Positions 50,046 through 61,000 of a stretch of DNA of 64,000 nt are shown piece after piece (position 1 is the stretch's first letter; each line of letters starts with the position of its first letter). The stretch comes from Chrysopilus asiliformis. Lineage: Eukaryota > Arthropoda > Insecta > Diptera > Rhagionidae. The notes under the pieces were generated by a model. That model searched no databases, had not been told where the DNA came from, and saw nothing but the letters and a program-made list of their open reading frames with translations. A program made the translations under genes and the position numbers. Where the stretch lies: NCBI GenBank assembly GCA_964034945.1, contig OZ035962.1, positions 8,383,789 to 8,447,788 of the forward strand, written 5' to 3'.

Positions 50046-50978
50046 GAAAGTAAAACTACGTAAATCTCACGAGGAAAATATATTTTCTAAAATTTTCTGC
50101 AATTTTTCTTTATTTTAGGTCTAACAAATTTTGCTTAAAATTCTTTTTATCACCATTCTTCCAATTTTAAAACATATTTAAAAGAAATACACAGTTAAAA
50201 CATATTTCTAAATTTAGTGTTGATTAGTAATTTTAACAAATATTTACTTCTCTCAAAATTACCGGCCAAAAATATTGAAAATTAATGGTCAACCCTGTTT
50301 CGTAGGATAGAGAAAAATAACGTATTTCAGTTTTTTATAGAATATTTTGAAGTTTTTCGATTTGCCTAAAAATATGCTCCAAATAAGAAGCTTTGTAAAG
50401 CTTTCTTAGGTCAGATTTCCACTGTATTCTTCGAAGCAATATTTTGATCGACTAAAACTTTAACTTTCGCGATGTTTTTACTTCTTAATTTTAAAATAAT
50501 TTCTACTGCTTTTATATATATAAGAAATGTGTGTGTCAATAATTTTACATGATAAAAATTTGCACATAAAGAGAAAATTTAAGACTGCACAAAAAACCAT
50601 CACTTCTAATTACAAATTTTGGCAATAAATAATTAAAACGCCAATTCAGTAATATCTCAATTCTTCTTAAAAAAATTCAATTTCTAATTAATTAGCCAAA
50701 AAGAAAAATATGTTAAAATGTAAATTGTTCTATTTACCATTATACTACAATACAAAATTATTTGTTAAAAGCGATATTGCTGTGGCATTTTTTAATTTCT
50801 TATGCATCCACTATCCACTAGTAATATTTTTGTTAGCTACAATTTTGATGTTTCTTTCTTTATCAATCGAGTCACACTGCAAATTCGTCAATCGCAAGCA
50901 AATTTGATTAGTAATAAACGCGCAGGATTATTTATACTGCTGGTTATGATTTTTTTTTAATATTTAAAAAATGCTTAC

Positions 50979-51061
50979 CGGATTTCATCAATAGCTAATG
51001 AAATGTACCACAACCCAAACATTGCTGCTGCAATTGGTATCACAAAATGTAAAATATCAAT
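50979..51061 (-). CDS. Unidentified protein, transmembrane-like exon
   Basis: An 83-bp exon with clean borders: acceptor TTTTCCAG before 51061 and donor CG|GTAAGC. It encodes 27 residues plus two bases, beginning IDILHFVIPIAAAMFG and continuing LWYISLAIDEI. The 20 or so central residues are hydrophobic enough for one membrane helix. The two leftover bases (CG) are completed by the G that opens the exon at 44987, giving IR-KYFG without a stop. Upstream exon(s) with the start codon were not found between 51062 and 58000. One in-exon Met (at AAAM) could start translation if the exon is the first coding one. Confidence 0.65.
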
Positions 51062-51865
51062 CTGGAAAAAAATTTAAAAAAATACAAATTAGTTCAAATT
51101 GTCGAAATATGAATTTGAACTTTGTGCGAGGAATGCGTCTCAAAAACAGAAAAAAAAATCTTTTTTAAATAAAGACTTCGCAGATTTCTCTATTGGGAAT
51201 AATTCTAGAATTGTGATTTTTTATGTCGGATCGCTAACTAAATGAGTTTATTTATTTGAAATGAAGTTCATTCGAGTTCAGCTGTTTGTATAAATAGACT
51301 GTGAGAATTCATTGAACTTCACGACAATAAATTGGATTTGAAAAATAAATCTTGAAAAGAATGAGATGCGTTTTATCAATGTTAATTTTTACTGGCCTGT
51401 ATAGGAAAAAAATAAAATTCGACACTTAAGAATTTTCCTGAATTATAAAAAGATTTCGAACTATCTAAAAAGTATTTTGGGCTAATTCTTTGAAAGAATA
51501 TAAACTTAAGGCGTTTAAATATCCGCTGTTTCTATACTTAAATAGATGAACAGATAGACAGACAGACATAAAAAACATTTATCAATGTTTCATATAATAC
51601 CCACTGCTACATTACCCTTTTTGAATTCTTGAAACCAAACATACTGCACAGATTTAATTTAATTCGAGACAATGGGAAATTCTTGAAATTTAGAATCAAA
51701 AGATTAGAAATGAAATCCTGCCCTTTTGTGGAGTGGCCTTGACTGATCTACATATTTTGGATAATCGATTTTTGATTCATTGTTATTGCGTTTTCATTGT
51801 TACGCAATTCTTTCAACTCAGTTCACTTCAGTGGGGTTTTAGGACTCAAGCGCCGCAATATACAC
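51062..51865. other. AT-rich stretch, nothing recognised
   Basis: No exon or repeat structure supported. Should hold intron or upstream DNA of the minus-strand gene. Confidence 0.4.
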
Positions 51866-51989
51866 CCCGATTCTGATAATCGTGTCGTTTACGACCAGAG
51901 TCGTTTTACGTGTTTTTGTTGGTAAAAAAGCACTAACAACAACACGTAAAACGACTCTTGTCGAAAATGAAACGACTATCAGAATCGGG
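51866..51989. mobile_element. Foldback (long inverted repeat) MITE, copy 2
   Basis: 58-bp arms (51866-51923 and 51932-51989) are inverted copies with about 88% identity, from CCCGATTCTGATA at the tips to TTGTTGGT at the loop. Only 8 bases separate them. In reverse orientation the loop and flanks align with the element at 1248-1378 (TTGTTAG, T-rich, ACCAACAA), so both appear to belong to one structural family with divergent arms. Confidence 0.8.
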
Positions 51990-54946
51990 TGACGATTTCA
52001 ATGTGCCAACTGAATTTCACTGTTTTCGGAGATAAATGGCGGAAAGTTCTTCTCAATATTCTGGGATTTGTATATTGTAATGTGAAAGAGTTAAAGGCTA
52101 GAATCATCAATGTCAAAATTACCATGAAATTGCTGGAAATTTTAATCAAAGAAAACAATGATACGTTGGTACTCTATAAGGGGTGGTTCTTATTTAGTAA
52201 AAACATCGGAATCCTGACATTTGTATCATATTGATCCAAATTCGTTCCATTTTACGAGCGGTGTAGAAGTTCAAGGACAATAGCTCGTTACATAAAGTCC
52301 TGTACATTCGAATTGAATGTCTTGTGAGTCAATTTCACGTATCATTTTCGTGTTCCTTTTACTTTCAAGATGGAGTTTTTATATCGTAAGGAAAATGTTT
52401 TCTTTCATTTAACTGATGGGGATTTAGTTGGTAAATTGGGTAAAGAAATACGGTAAATGTTTAGGAAATTAACAAACTATGGGTACGAATACTTGAAATT
52501 TAATTCCATGAAAGGGATACTCGAATGAAAAACAACATATTAAGGGTTGTCATGTTTTCTTTCGGGAGAAAACTTTTCTACTCCTTTTATAGTCTTTCTT
52601 CATCGTATTTCTAAGACCTTTTCTCAAATTGTGGATGAAATAAAAAAATGAAGTGAAAACAGAAAACAGATGTCAGTTAAAAATTTAAAATTTCATTTTT
52701 AATTAAGAATATTGTCAAAATGGTATTTATTTTAAGCAATTTTTTATTGTAGATAAATTAGTGTATTAATCACGTCATGTTTAGGAGTATTTAGCCTCCT
52801 GCCTTCCAGTGTACTATATGTAGTACATACAAAAAAATGTTGCGTAAACCAATATTGGGGCAACCATTTGCCACAGTTAAATTAATATGTCATCCACTAG
52901 TTTGATATTTTGCTAAATGCAGTTTTTTCAGTTTTTGAACAAAATGTATTTAGCGAATACTCAATTTTTATGAATCTGTGAGAATGAGTCACATTGAAAC
53001 AACTCTCCTGCATATTTTATTGTCGCTCACTGTCGCTTATCTCCGCTTACAGATATGGAAGATACCGAAACTTAAAATATTTAACATTAAAAGAAAATTA
53101 AGCGTTTCACTGATTTAGAATGCTTTTTATAAGCATTCAGTTATGAAGCTTCGATAAAATATCAACAGACTAAAGAAACGACTACTTAAGATACTTTCAA
53201 TTAATTCAATTGCCCACAGACATAAAACCATTATTTTACTAAAGCTCGAACCCATTTAAAGAACTTCTTTTCGGACGCATAACTTCAGACACTTCCATTC
53301 AATTAATTTTTATTTTCAATTCTGTTATTCTATGGTGAACCATTTTCGAAGGAAAACCAAGTCCAAATTCAACCATTGACTTTTCTTTATTTACGTTATT
53401 CCTAATACGCATTCAAAAATTTTCTGACTATGATTTTGTTTATGTTAGATTTTTAAGTGATTTAATTTTGCTCAAAATGAAAAATTGGAAGCAATTTGTT
53501 TTTAAAAGCTTTTGTTTCGCTTTCTTTTGGTTCGTCTGTTTGTTTGTCAGGGTCAAATCTTGTAATCTAATTTTGACCCGCCTCCACTCGTGTGATTGAC
53601 TTCAAATTTTGTACACATACGTAGGGTTTCCATCCCGTCCTCTTTTTACGCTGTCCTCTTTTTAAGGGCATCTATGGGTATTTTTGATTTTTCAAATGTG
53701 CCAGCAAAATGTTGCCCTATGGAGAAAAGCAGAGTCCCAGACATATTCAAAAAATTCCCCCCCTAGACACCTAAAATGGAGCAAAATACCTGATAAAAAG
53801 ATGATTCTTTTCCTCAAATTTTCCGGAAAAAATTTCATCTGAGGGTTTTTGGGATCGCTGAATCCGATTCTGACGGAAAAAAACATTTTTTTGAAGGTTG
53901 TTTATCAGAAATAAAATCGAGGTGAATGCATACAAAATAAAAAAAATATTGCTCTCGGTTTTATTTGTACACAGAACCCAAAACATTATTTTTTTCCTTT
54001 TTAGTACATTTTTTTAATATATGCATTTTTCAAAAATAAAAAAAATTTAAGTTAAGAAACAGTTTGAAAAAATTATGTGGCCGCAAAATAGCAATCAATA
54101 AATCGGCTAAAATAATTAATATATTGGACAAAAATCACAATAATTTTTTATGTTTTTCATAAAAAAATATAATATACAAAAATAGCTTTTATATTACAGA
54201 CTTAATTACTGTGTAAGATTTTTAAGATCTTGCTAAATTAAGACAAAAACATCTCATCACGAGATAGTGAGTCTTCCTTGTCGTTTTGAAAGTTGACAGT
54301 TTCACATGTGTTTGAAAAATTTATTTCTCGACTATGCCTGTTGGGCACGCAACTCCACGCTTTTCGTGACATTTTTAGAATTTTGAATTGCACATACTTA
54401 GATGTTCAGCAAATTAAACTGATAAGGCAAAACTGATTTAATCGCGGTTTCTGTTTATTATTTCAGTAATCAAATAATGATAACAGAAATATACTCATGT
54501 TATCACTTTCTAAATTTGCAACAAATTAAAAATCTATGATAAATTGTCAGCAGTAACAATAAATAATTTCACTGTAAAGGATTTTTGCATGCGGTTTTAC
54601 GTACACGGTAAAAAGTGTAAGGATTTATAAATACATTTTTGTTCCTCAAGATCTTTTACACCAAATGTGTATCAACTCGCGTGTTTCTATCGACATTTGG
54701 TATCAAATGTAATGTTAAATGTTTGGTGTGAATTTGATAAAATTTTATCAAAATTTACACCAAATTTTGACAAAAACATGCCAGGGATATACATAAATCT
54801 GGTTTAAAATACTTTGATAATAAATATTTTAATTAAGCCTGTTTACATTTTTTATTGTATCCGATAACACTTTTAAAACGATTCCATTAATCGCCATTGA
54901 AGTGATTTGAATATAGCTTTTCTTTTTTAAATTCCACTTTTTTTAG
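51990..54946. other. Gene-free AT-rich stretch
   Basis: No supported exon. A short direct repeat GTCCTCTTTTTA occurs twice within about 30 bases near 53637. No transposon structure was closed around it. Confidence 0.4.
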
Positions 54947-55888
54947 CGATATATTTTGTGGACATTCACCTCAGTAGAGGAAAATCTCACTTGGCATTTA
55001 TTCAAGAAGCGAAAGCGCGATATTACACACGGCAACTTTCGGGCTTATTTAAGCCGGCAACTTTTGGGCTTAATAAGCCAATGTGCTTACATTTGTGGCT
55101 TAAATAAGCCAATCCTGTTTGCATATGCTACACAAGTTTACATGGGTGTGTGTGGACTCAAACCATTGAAATTGCTGCTGCTCATATACTTCCCAAGATC
55201 TTTACCTGCTGACGGTCAGAACGAAAATGATTTCTGCCTACTACTTTTCCCAAACCGGTTCACACGCTTTGCATGCATGCAGATTGTCGATAAGCCATGA
55301 TTTCGAGTGGCAACTTTTCCCTCCTCAGTCGTTTCTCCCAAAAATCGGCTTAAGTAAGCCCGAAAATTGCCGTGTGTAATACCGAACATAGAATTGACAA
55401 GAAAAGGAGAGCACCAGGAACCGGTAAGGGAAATTTCTGTGTTGGTTTGTTACAGGATATGACGAAAGCTTCCAGTAGAGAGCTTTTCTGCAGAGAACGA
55501 ATGCAAAGTACGCTTTTGGCAGCACTTGGCAGGAAAATTTTGACTTGTCCAACCAAAACAATTACGTCACTCTGCAAAAAACTAATGCGAAACTGAAGGT
55601 AATAAAAACATCACGAGCGTTACGTTTTAGTGAATTCGAACTGAAGTCATAACAAATTCGAGACGACTTTAACTCGTATTACAAAACCCACCCCATTGCC
55701 ATCTCGTAGAAGTGCATTTTTGGGATACTTTTATTGAAAATAATTGCGATATATTTAGCTGTTAAAAGTGCTACTAGTTGACTTTTTAGGCATTCGAAGG
55801 AACACTAGCGACTAGAATGAGTGGAAAACCTCACAGCAAAGATTACTCATCATCAGCAAAAAGCAACGACGAAGACAGCGACGACTAA
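54947..55888 (+). pseudogene. Candidate broken gene interrupted by a MITE
   Basis: Three blocks read in one frame. Block A starts after an acceptor at 54946, runs to 55020, is split by the TA-flanked MITE and resumes at 55382-55423. Block B, 55456-55598, contains GSTWQENFDLSNQNNYV and ends in a donor AAG|GTAATA. Block C, 55790-55888, follows TTTTTTAG, is phase-compatible with B and ends in acidic SNDEDSDD before TAA; AATAAA follows at 56249. B and C look like genuine terminal exons of a small lysine-rich, coiled-coil-like protein. Against function: the gap between A and B is only 32 bp, B has an in-frame TAG near its start, and A holds the MITE. It may be a pseudogene, or B and C may belong to a live gene with another 5' end. 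Family not recognised. Confidence 0.4.
55021..55381. mobile_element. TA-flanked MITE with 34-36-bp TIRs
   Basis: The TIRs TTACACACGGCAACTTTCGG (and on to AAGCCG) and their inverse at 55346-55381 agree at about 34 of 36 positions. TA lies on both sides, as in Tc1/mariner-type insertions. The interior repeats the motif GGGCTTA(A)TAAGCC several times. There is no transposase frame. Removing the element with one TA leaves an open frame across the junction (see the candidate broken gene). Confidence 0.85.
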
Positions 55889-58003
55889 CAATGATGGAAA
55901 TAACATTGGACTTTAGATTCTGAATTCTGATCAAAATGTTACGTCACTCACCTGGAAATCTAACTTGGATTTCTATATTTTCACAGAAAAAATGATTAGC
56001 GATAGAGGATTAGAAATTTCTCGTTTTCCGGTACCGAATTCTACACACCCCGAACAGCGATATCACTACTACTTCAATGATCTGAGTTCGGAAAATCAAA
56101 TGAGAGACGTTCACTGGTTTTCCGGATAATATCGGGTATATTTGATGGTTTTCCACCGCAATTTTCAACGAGTGTTCCGTCGTTCAATTACGAAAAACTC
56201 TTGTTATGTATATTTAATACTCACTCTCTTGCTAATTTTGTAGATAATAATAAAAACACGGCTTTTCACAATTTCTGACCATCCGCCTATATCCAAAAAC
56301 TGTCAACTAGAGCTTTGTATGGTCGTTTATTCATCGAATATTCATACTGTGAAAAGCTTTTGGACACATGTTTTTATTACTGTAGATAGATAGAGATATA
56401 TCGGGAGTATAATATCGAAGCATCGAAACTTTTCTCTATGGATAAGCTTTTTATCTCTTTTACGACTAGAATTGTCATTTCAGAAAGCTCACATGTAGTT
56501 TTAACTTTTCTATTGCAATTAACTTAGCGAAAAGGGTGAAAGTTGCGAAAATATTGAACTCAATAATATATTTTTTTATTACTGCACGGTTGAAAATTTG
56601 GGTATAAAATTTATCCTTTTTTGATATTTTTTCCATATAAAGTCATTCTATTATACCAAAATTGATATAGAATTAATAAATTTCAACTGTGCGGTGGTAA
56701 TTTATTAACTTTAAGTACCATTTACACAAACGGAACACGTTCAACTTAAATTTTTAATAAATACCCTGAACTTCTTGGTCCCTGAAGGCTAGATATAACT
56801 TAAATTTTTATTAACAGTGTGAAAAGAATTTAAAAAATTCTAAAAATCCAATACCGAAAAAAATGTCAAGTTTGAACTCAGGCATAGTTAAATCACCAGT
56901 TAAACCATAGTTAAACCATCATATTGGTATGACAAGCAGGCCGAAAAATATGATAGAAAAAGCTCTTTGGATTTTGGCTCGTGAGTTATTGCGACTTAAG
57001 ACAAGATTTTCGCCTGCGGTGTATTTTTTCTACGTAGTAATTTTTTCTATTATTTGATCTGGCAGAATATGTTTTTCTTTCTTGCGCATTTCCTGTTCAC
57101 GAAATATTTTTGAACCTTTATAATACGTATTATTAAAAACTTTTGTGATGAATACATGAAAATTTTCTTTGAGTAAAGCATTTATGCAAAAATAAAATCA
57201 ATATTAAAATAGACCAATTTTAAATGAACTCTTTCGTACTTGTGAACGGAAATTGGGCAATCAAATAGTCGATAGTTTTAATATTTCTATTCTTTTATTT
57301 TAACAGTTACTTCAATATGACAGTTGAAGGCTAAAAAAAGCTTTGCTCACTACTAAATCCTATATAATGATCTAACACTAGATAAATTCTTACCGGCGCC
57401 ATTCATCCGAAAGTATAATTTCTCTCATTTTCTGTTTAATTGCCAAAAAAAGTTTAAATTTTTCGTTTTTGCTTTTCGAAGAGATATTTTTGGCATTGAA
57501 AACGAGTTCTGAAAACGGCGTAAATTGTAGACGACGAAAGCTCAATCTTGCTTAAAATAGACGGAAACGCATGTGCAAAGTATTGAATCTGTGGTGATTG
57601 CAAAAAACAGACTCATTTTTTATTAATTCGCTATGAAATACATTAAATTTTTATTATTCTTTTCAAGGGGTATCATTTTTTGCATTTAATTTTATTTTTG
57701 GAAATATGTTTCTCTAAATTATATAACGTCTTTCTTGTAAGGTCGAATATTCAGAGATATTTTTTACCTGTCCCTCATATTTTACCCAAAATAGACTCGT
57801 GGGAAAAATTTATTTTCGAGAATTTCAAGTAACGCAAATTGTTCTTAAGTAAAGCTTTTATTAAAGGCAGGCTGACAAATTTCTAAATTTACAAACAATA
57901 AAAATATTTACACTTAAATAAAAATTTGATGTTTTTCGAAGTTTCACTGAGAGCATTTTTTCCCAATTGACAGTCAGTCTTTTAAATCTAGAAACAAGCA
58001 ATT
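55889..58003. other. Intergenic; 3' flanks of two genes
   Basis: Starts with the presumed 3'UTR of the candidate at 55888 (AATAAA at 56249-56254) and ends with the 3' flank of the protease gene, with AATAAA on the minus strand at 57857-57862. A strong minus-strand donor TTTCCAG|GTGAGT at about 55951 could mark an untranslated exon. Otherwise AT-rich. Confidence 0.45.
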
Positions 58004-61000
58004 TTAATTATTCTCTCGTAGTTGGACAGAGAATCTCATTTTCTCCAAAATCCAATCCAAGAAGTAAACGACATTCGAATAAACTCCAGGTTTATTAGCG
58101 AAACCGCAGTGTTGACCCCACGAAATTATTCCATAAAGTGTCTCAGCGCCTAAAAAATATCGTGGAAAAAAATATGTTTTTTTATAAATGTACTTTTTAC
58201 CTTGGTCCGTGCAGACCAATGGTCCACCAGAATCTCCTTCGCATGCATCTACACTTTCATCCAAGTAACCAGCACAGAACATTCCATCGGTAATTGCGCC
58301 ACCATAGACAATTGGTTGAGAACACACGTCTTTGGATAGAATTGGAACCTTAGCGTAGCGGAGGTCGTTAGCAGGTGCTAAACAAGGATTCAAATTGATT
58401 AAAAGATTTAAAAAAAAACTGGACAGCTTACTTGAACTTCCAGATTCGATGGAGCCCCATCCAGAAATTGTGCAATTGCTACCAACCAGCAGAGATGCTC
58501 CCTTCGCCGGTAAACAAGCCGGTTGAATATAATCGTTGAATTGAACCGGCGATTTCAAAACAAGCAACGCGATGTCGTTGTTCATGTGCTGACCTTTACG
58601 GAAGTCCTCATGGATGTACCAATTCTCGATAAAAACGTCGATTTCGGAAGATTCAGCTATTTCAGAGAAGTGATCCCCAAGCCGAACGAAATAGGCTCCC
58701 TTTGCGAATCCAACTAGACAATGGGCTGCTGTAAGGACATGTATTTCCGATATCAGAACAGCGCCACACCAATGAGTTGACCTTCCACTACGAGCCTTGG
58801 CCCGAATCGTTGCCTGCCATGGATGATTTCCCCTTCTAGCTCGAGTTCCACGAATAATCCTGGCCATGTATTCCTCGTTGGGATCCATTTCTGGCAAATT
58901 TCGGCTAACCTGTCCACAGCGAAGCACGTCCGGAGGCAATTGCTTGCTGGACCTTTCTATCTGATAGATGTACATTTCTGTGTCGTCGGTGAGTCTTATG
59001 GGTGATTGGGTGCCTACACCCTTGACTCCTGTCGCTACAGCTGGGAAGGTCGGTCTGGGTCCTTGACTGCACCGAACACTGACATCTTCGGTATGATTGC
59101 AGTTATGCTCACCCCACGCCCAATGGCTGCATTTGTCCAAGGATGTTTCACTTCCGGAACACTGCAATTGGTCAAGCCAAATGGGTCCAGTTCCCGGTCC
59201 AAATGTGTTTTTAACCACTGTCTGTAACGGATAAAAAATCTTAGTTCTTCGGTATGCGACAACAATTGCGCCGCAGTCAAAATTTTAATTGAGCAAAAGC
59301 ATATCAGCAGAAATTGTTTAAAAAAAAAATCGCGCAATTTTTACTTGTAGGTCAAACACACTTAAATTGAACTAAACTACCAGATGTCACAAAAAGCGCC
59401 GCCTGAGAAAAATGACGCGCTAGATTATAGAACCCAAATAAGAGTTATTCTTTGTTTGAATCTTAAAGTAGTAATAACTTTTATACGACATTCTAGAAAA
59501 ATATTTAAATTATAAAATAAGTATATTTATTCAAAGAAGTGGAGCAAAATGGTTGTGCAGTTAAGTGACGACTACTGCTTCCTGCAATAAGTAACTTCAA
59601 AACTTACCGCTGTTCCGTAATATCCCAGTGTTCGGCAAACCACTTGAGCTTCAGTTGCTTCAAAGTCATCGTCGCAAACTGTTCCCCAACTTCCACGGAA
59701 TTTAACTTCAACACGACCTTCCATGTTGGTTTCACCATCCACCAACCGGTATTCGGCTGTAGACTGGAAAGATTTTTTTCTTATTAAAATCTTCTATCAG
59801 ATAAATGAACGGATAGAATTTACATTGCAATATTCCTGGCTTTCGTCACTGTTGTCTGCACAGTCGGGTACATTGTCGCAAACAAACGCAGGCGGGATGC
59901 ACTCCTGAGATTTCGTGCAGAGCCAGTAATCATTTGGACACTTCATAACTGGAATTTTGCAAACGACACCTACAACTTCTTCGGCTGTGCAATCGTGAAC
60001 ACCCCAGCCTTTGAAATCGCAGTTTTTCAAGGATGTCTCATTTCCAATACAATCGACTTCATCCATAACAAAATAAGGCTCATTATTTGCGTCCATCATT
60101 TCCACGTGTGGCGGATAGAAGGAATTTGCACGTACTTCACTAGCTCCTAGCGGGAACCCGAGTTCTCGGCAAAGGACATCAGCATCTCGCAATCCAAATT
60201 TGTCATCGCAGACGTAACCCCATCTGCCGTTTACTAAAAAGTATAATTTATTTTAAAAAAATAACAGGTAGGGGAGTAAATGATGTTGTTTTTAGTCAAT
60301 TATTGTGATTTGCCGCGCGTCGATACCAGTAGAAAGTGCGGTGGATAGTTTCGTAGATGACTAAATATTTTCAGCAACTTTTTTAGGTTATGCAAATATT
60401 TTGAAAATATAACAAATCCATAAAAAAAATAAAATCATAATCTTGAATCTAAAAGGAAATATTTTTGATGACAGACGTCCCAATATTTTAAGCAATAAAT
60501 GAAACTTTGATATTAAAAAAAGATTGTGTTCTAAAAACTTTGGAAAATTGCATTTTTAAAGCGCCAATTGAATATTTTAATCAGATGACCATGAAATACA
60601 TTTGCATAACGAATGAATAATGTTTGGGGTTTATCTGTTATGTAATAACCAACTTTACGAAAAACTAAAAAAAATATCAAAAATATTTGATTAAATTTTT
60701 TTTTTATAAAAACCACATTAAAAATTTCGAAATTTTAAAATTAGCAAAGGTCAAATAAAATTGAAACCTTTTGTAGATATGCAGCAAATAGAAAAAACTT
60801 CAATTAATTCTGTTATCGCATTTTGGAATTACGTCGTAAACAAAACTCCAAGGCGAAACAAAATCTTATCATTGGTTTTTCAATATTTTCTTCGTGGGAA
60901 ATTAAGATGAAGTCAGTTATTATCATTCTCGGGAATTCTTTTTAAATATTTTTTTTACTTACTCTTTACTTCGACACGACCCAAATGATTTTCGTTTTCA

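Larger units (their letters stand above)
44988..50978 (-). other. 6-kb intron of the proline-rich gene, with repeat copies
   Basis: Bounded by donor CG|GTAAGC at 50978 and acceptor AAAATAG at 44988. It contains a hairpin-bearing island at 47400-47700, a TTAA-flanked MITE at 48327-48539 and a dispersed repeat at 49660-50045, each listed separately. The rest is AT-rich. Confidence 0.6.

Noticed and set aside
53637..53670. Direct repeat GTCCTCTTTTTA resembling a transposon end
   Set aside because: No partner inverted repeat or target duplication found nearby.
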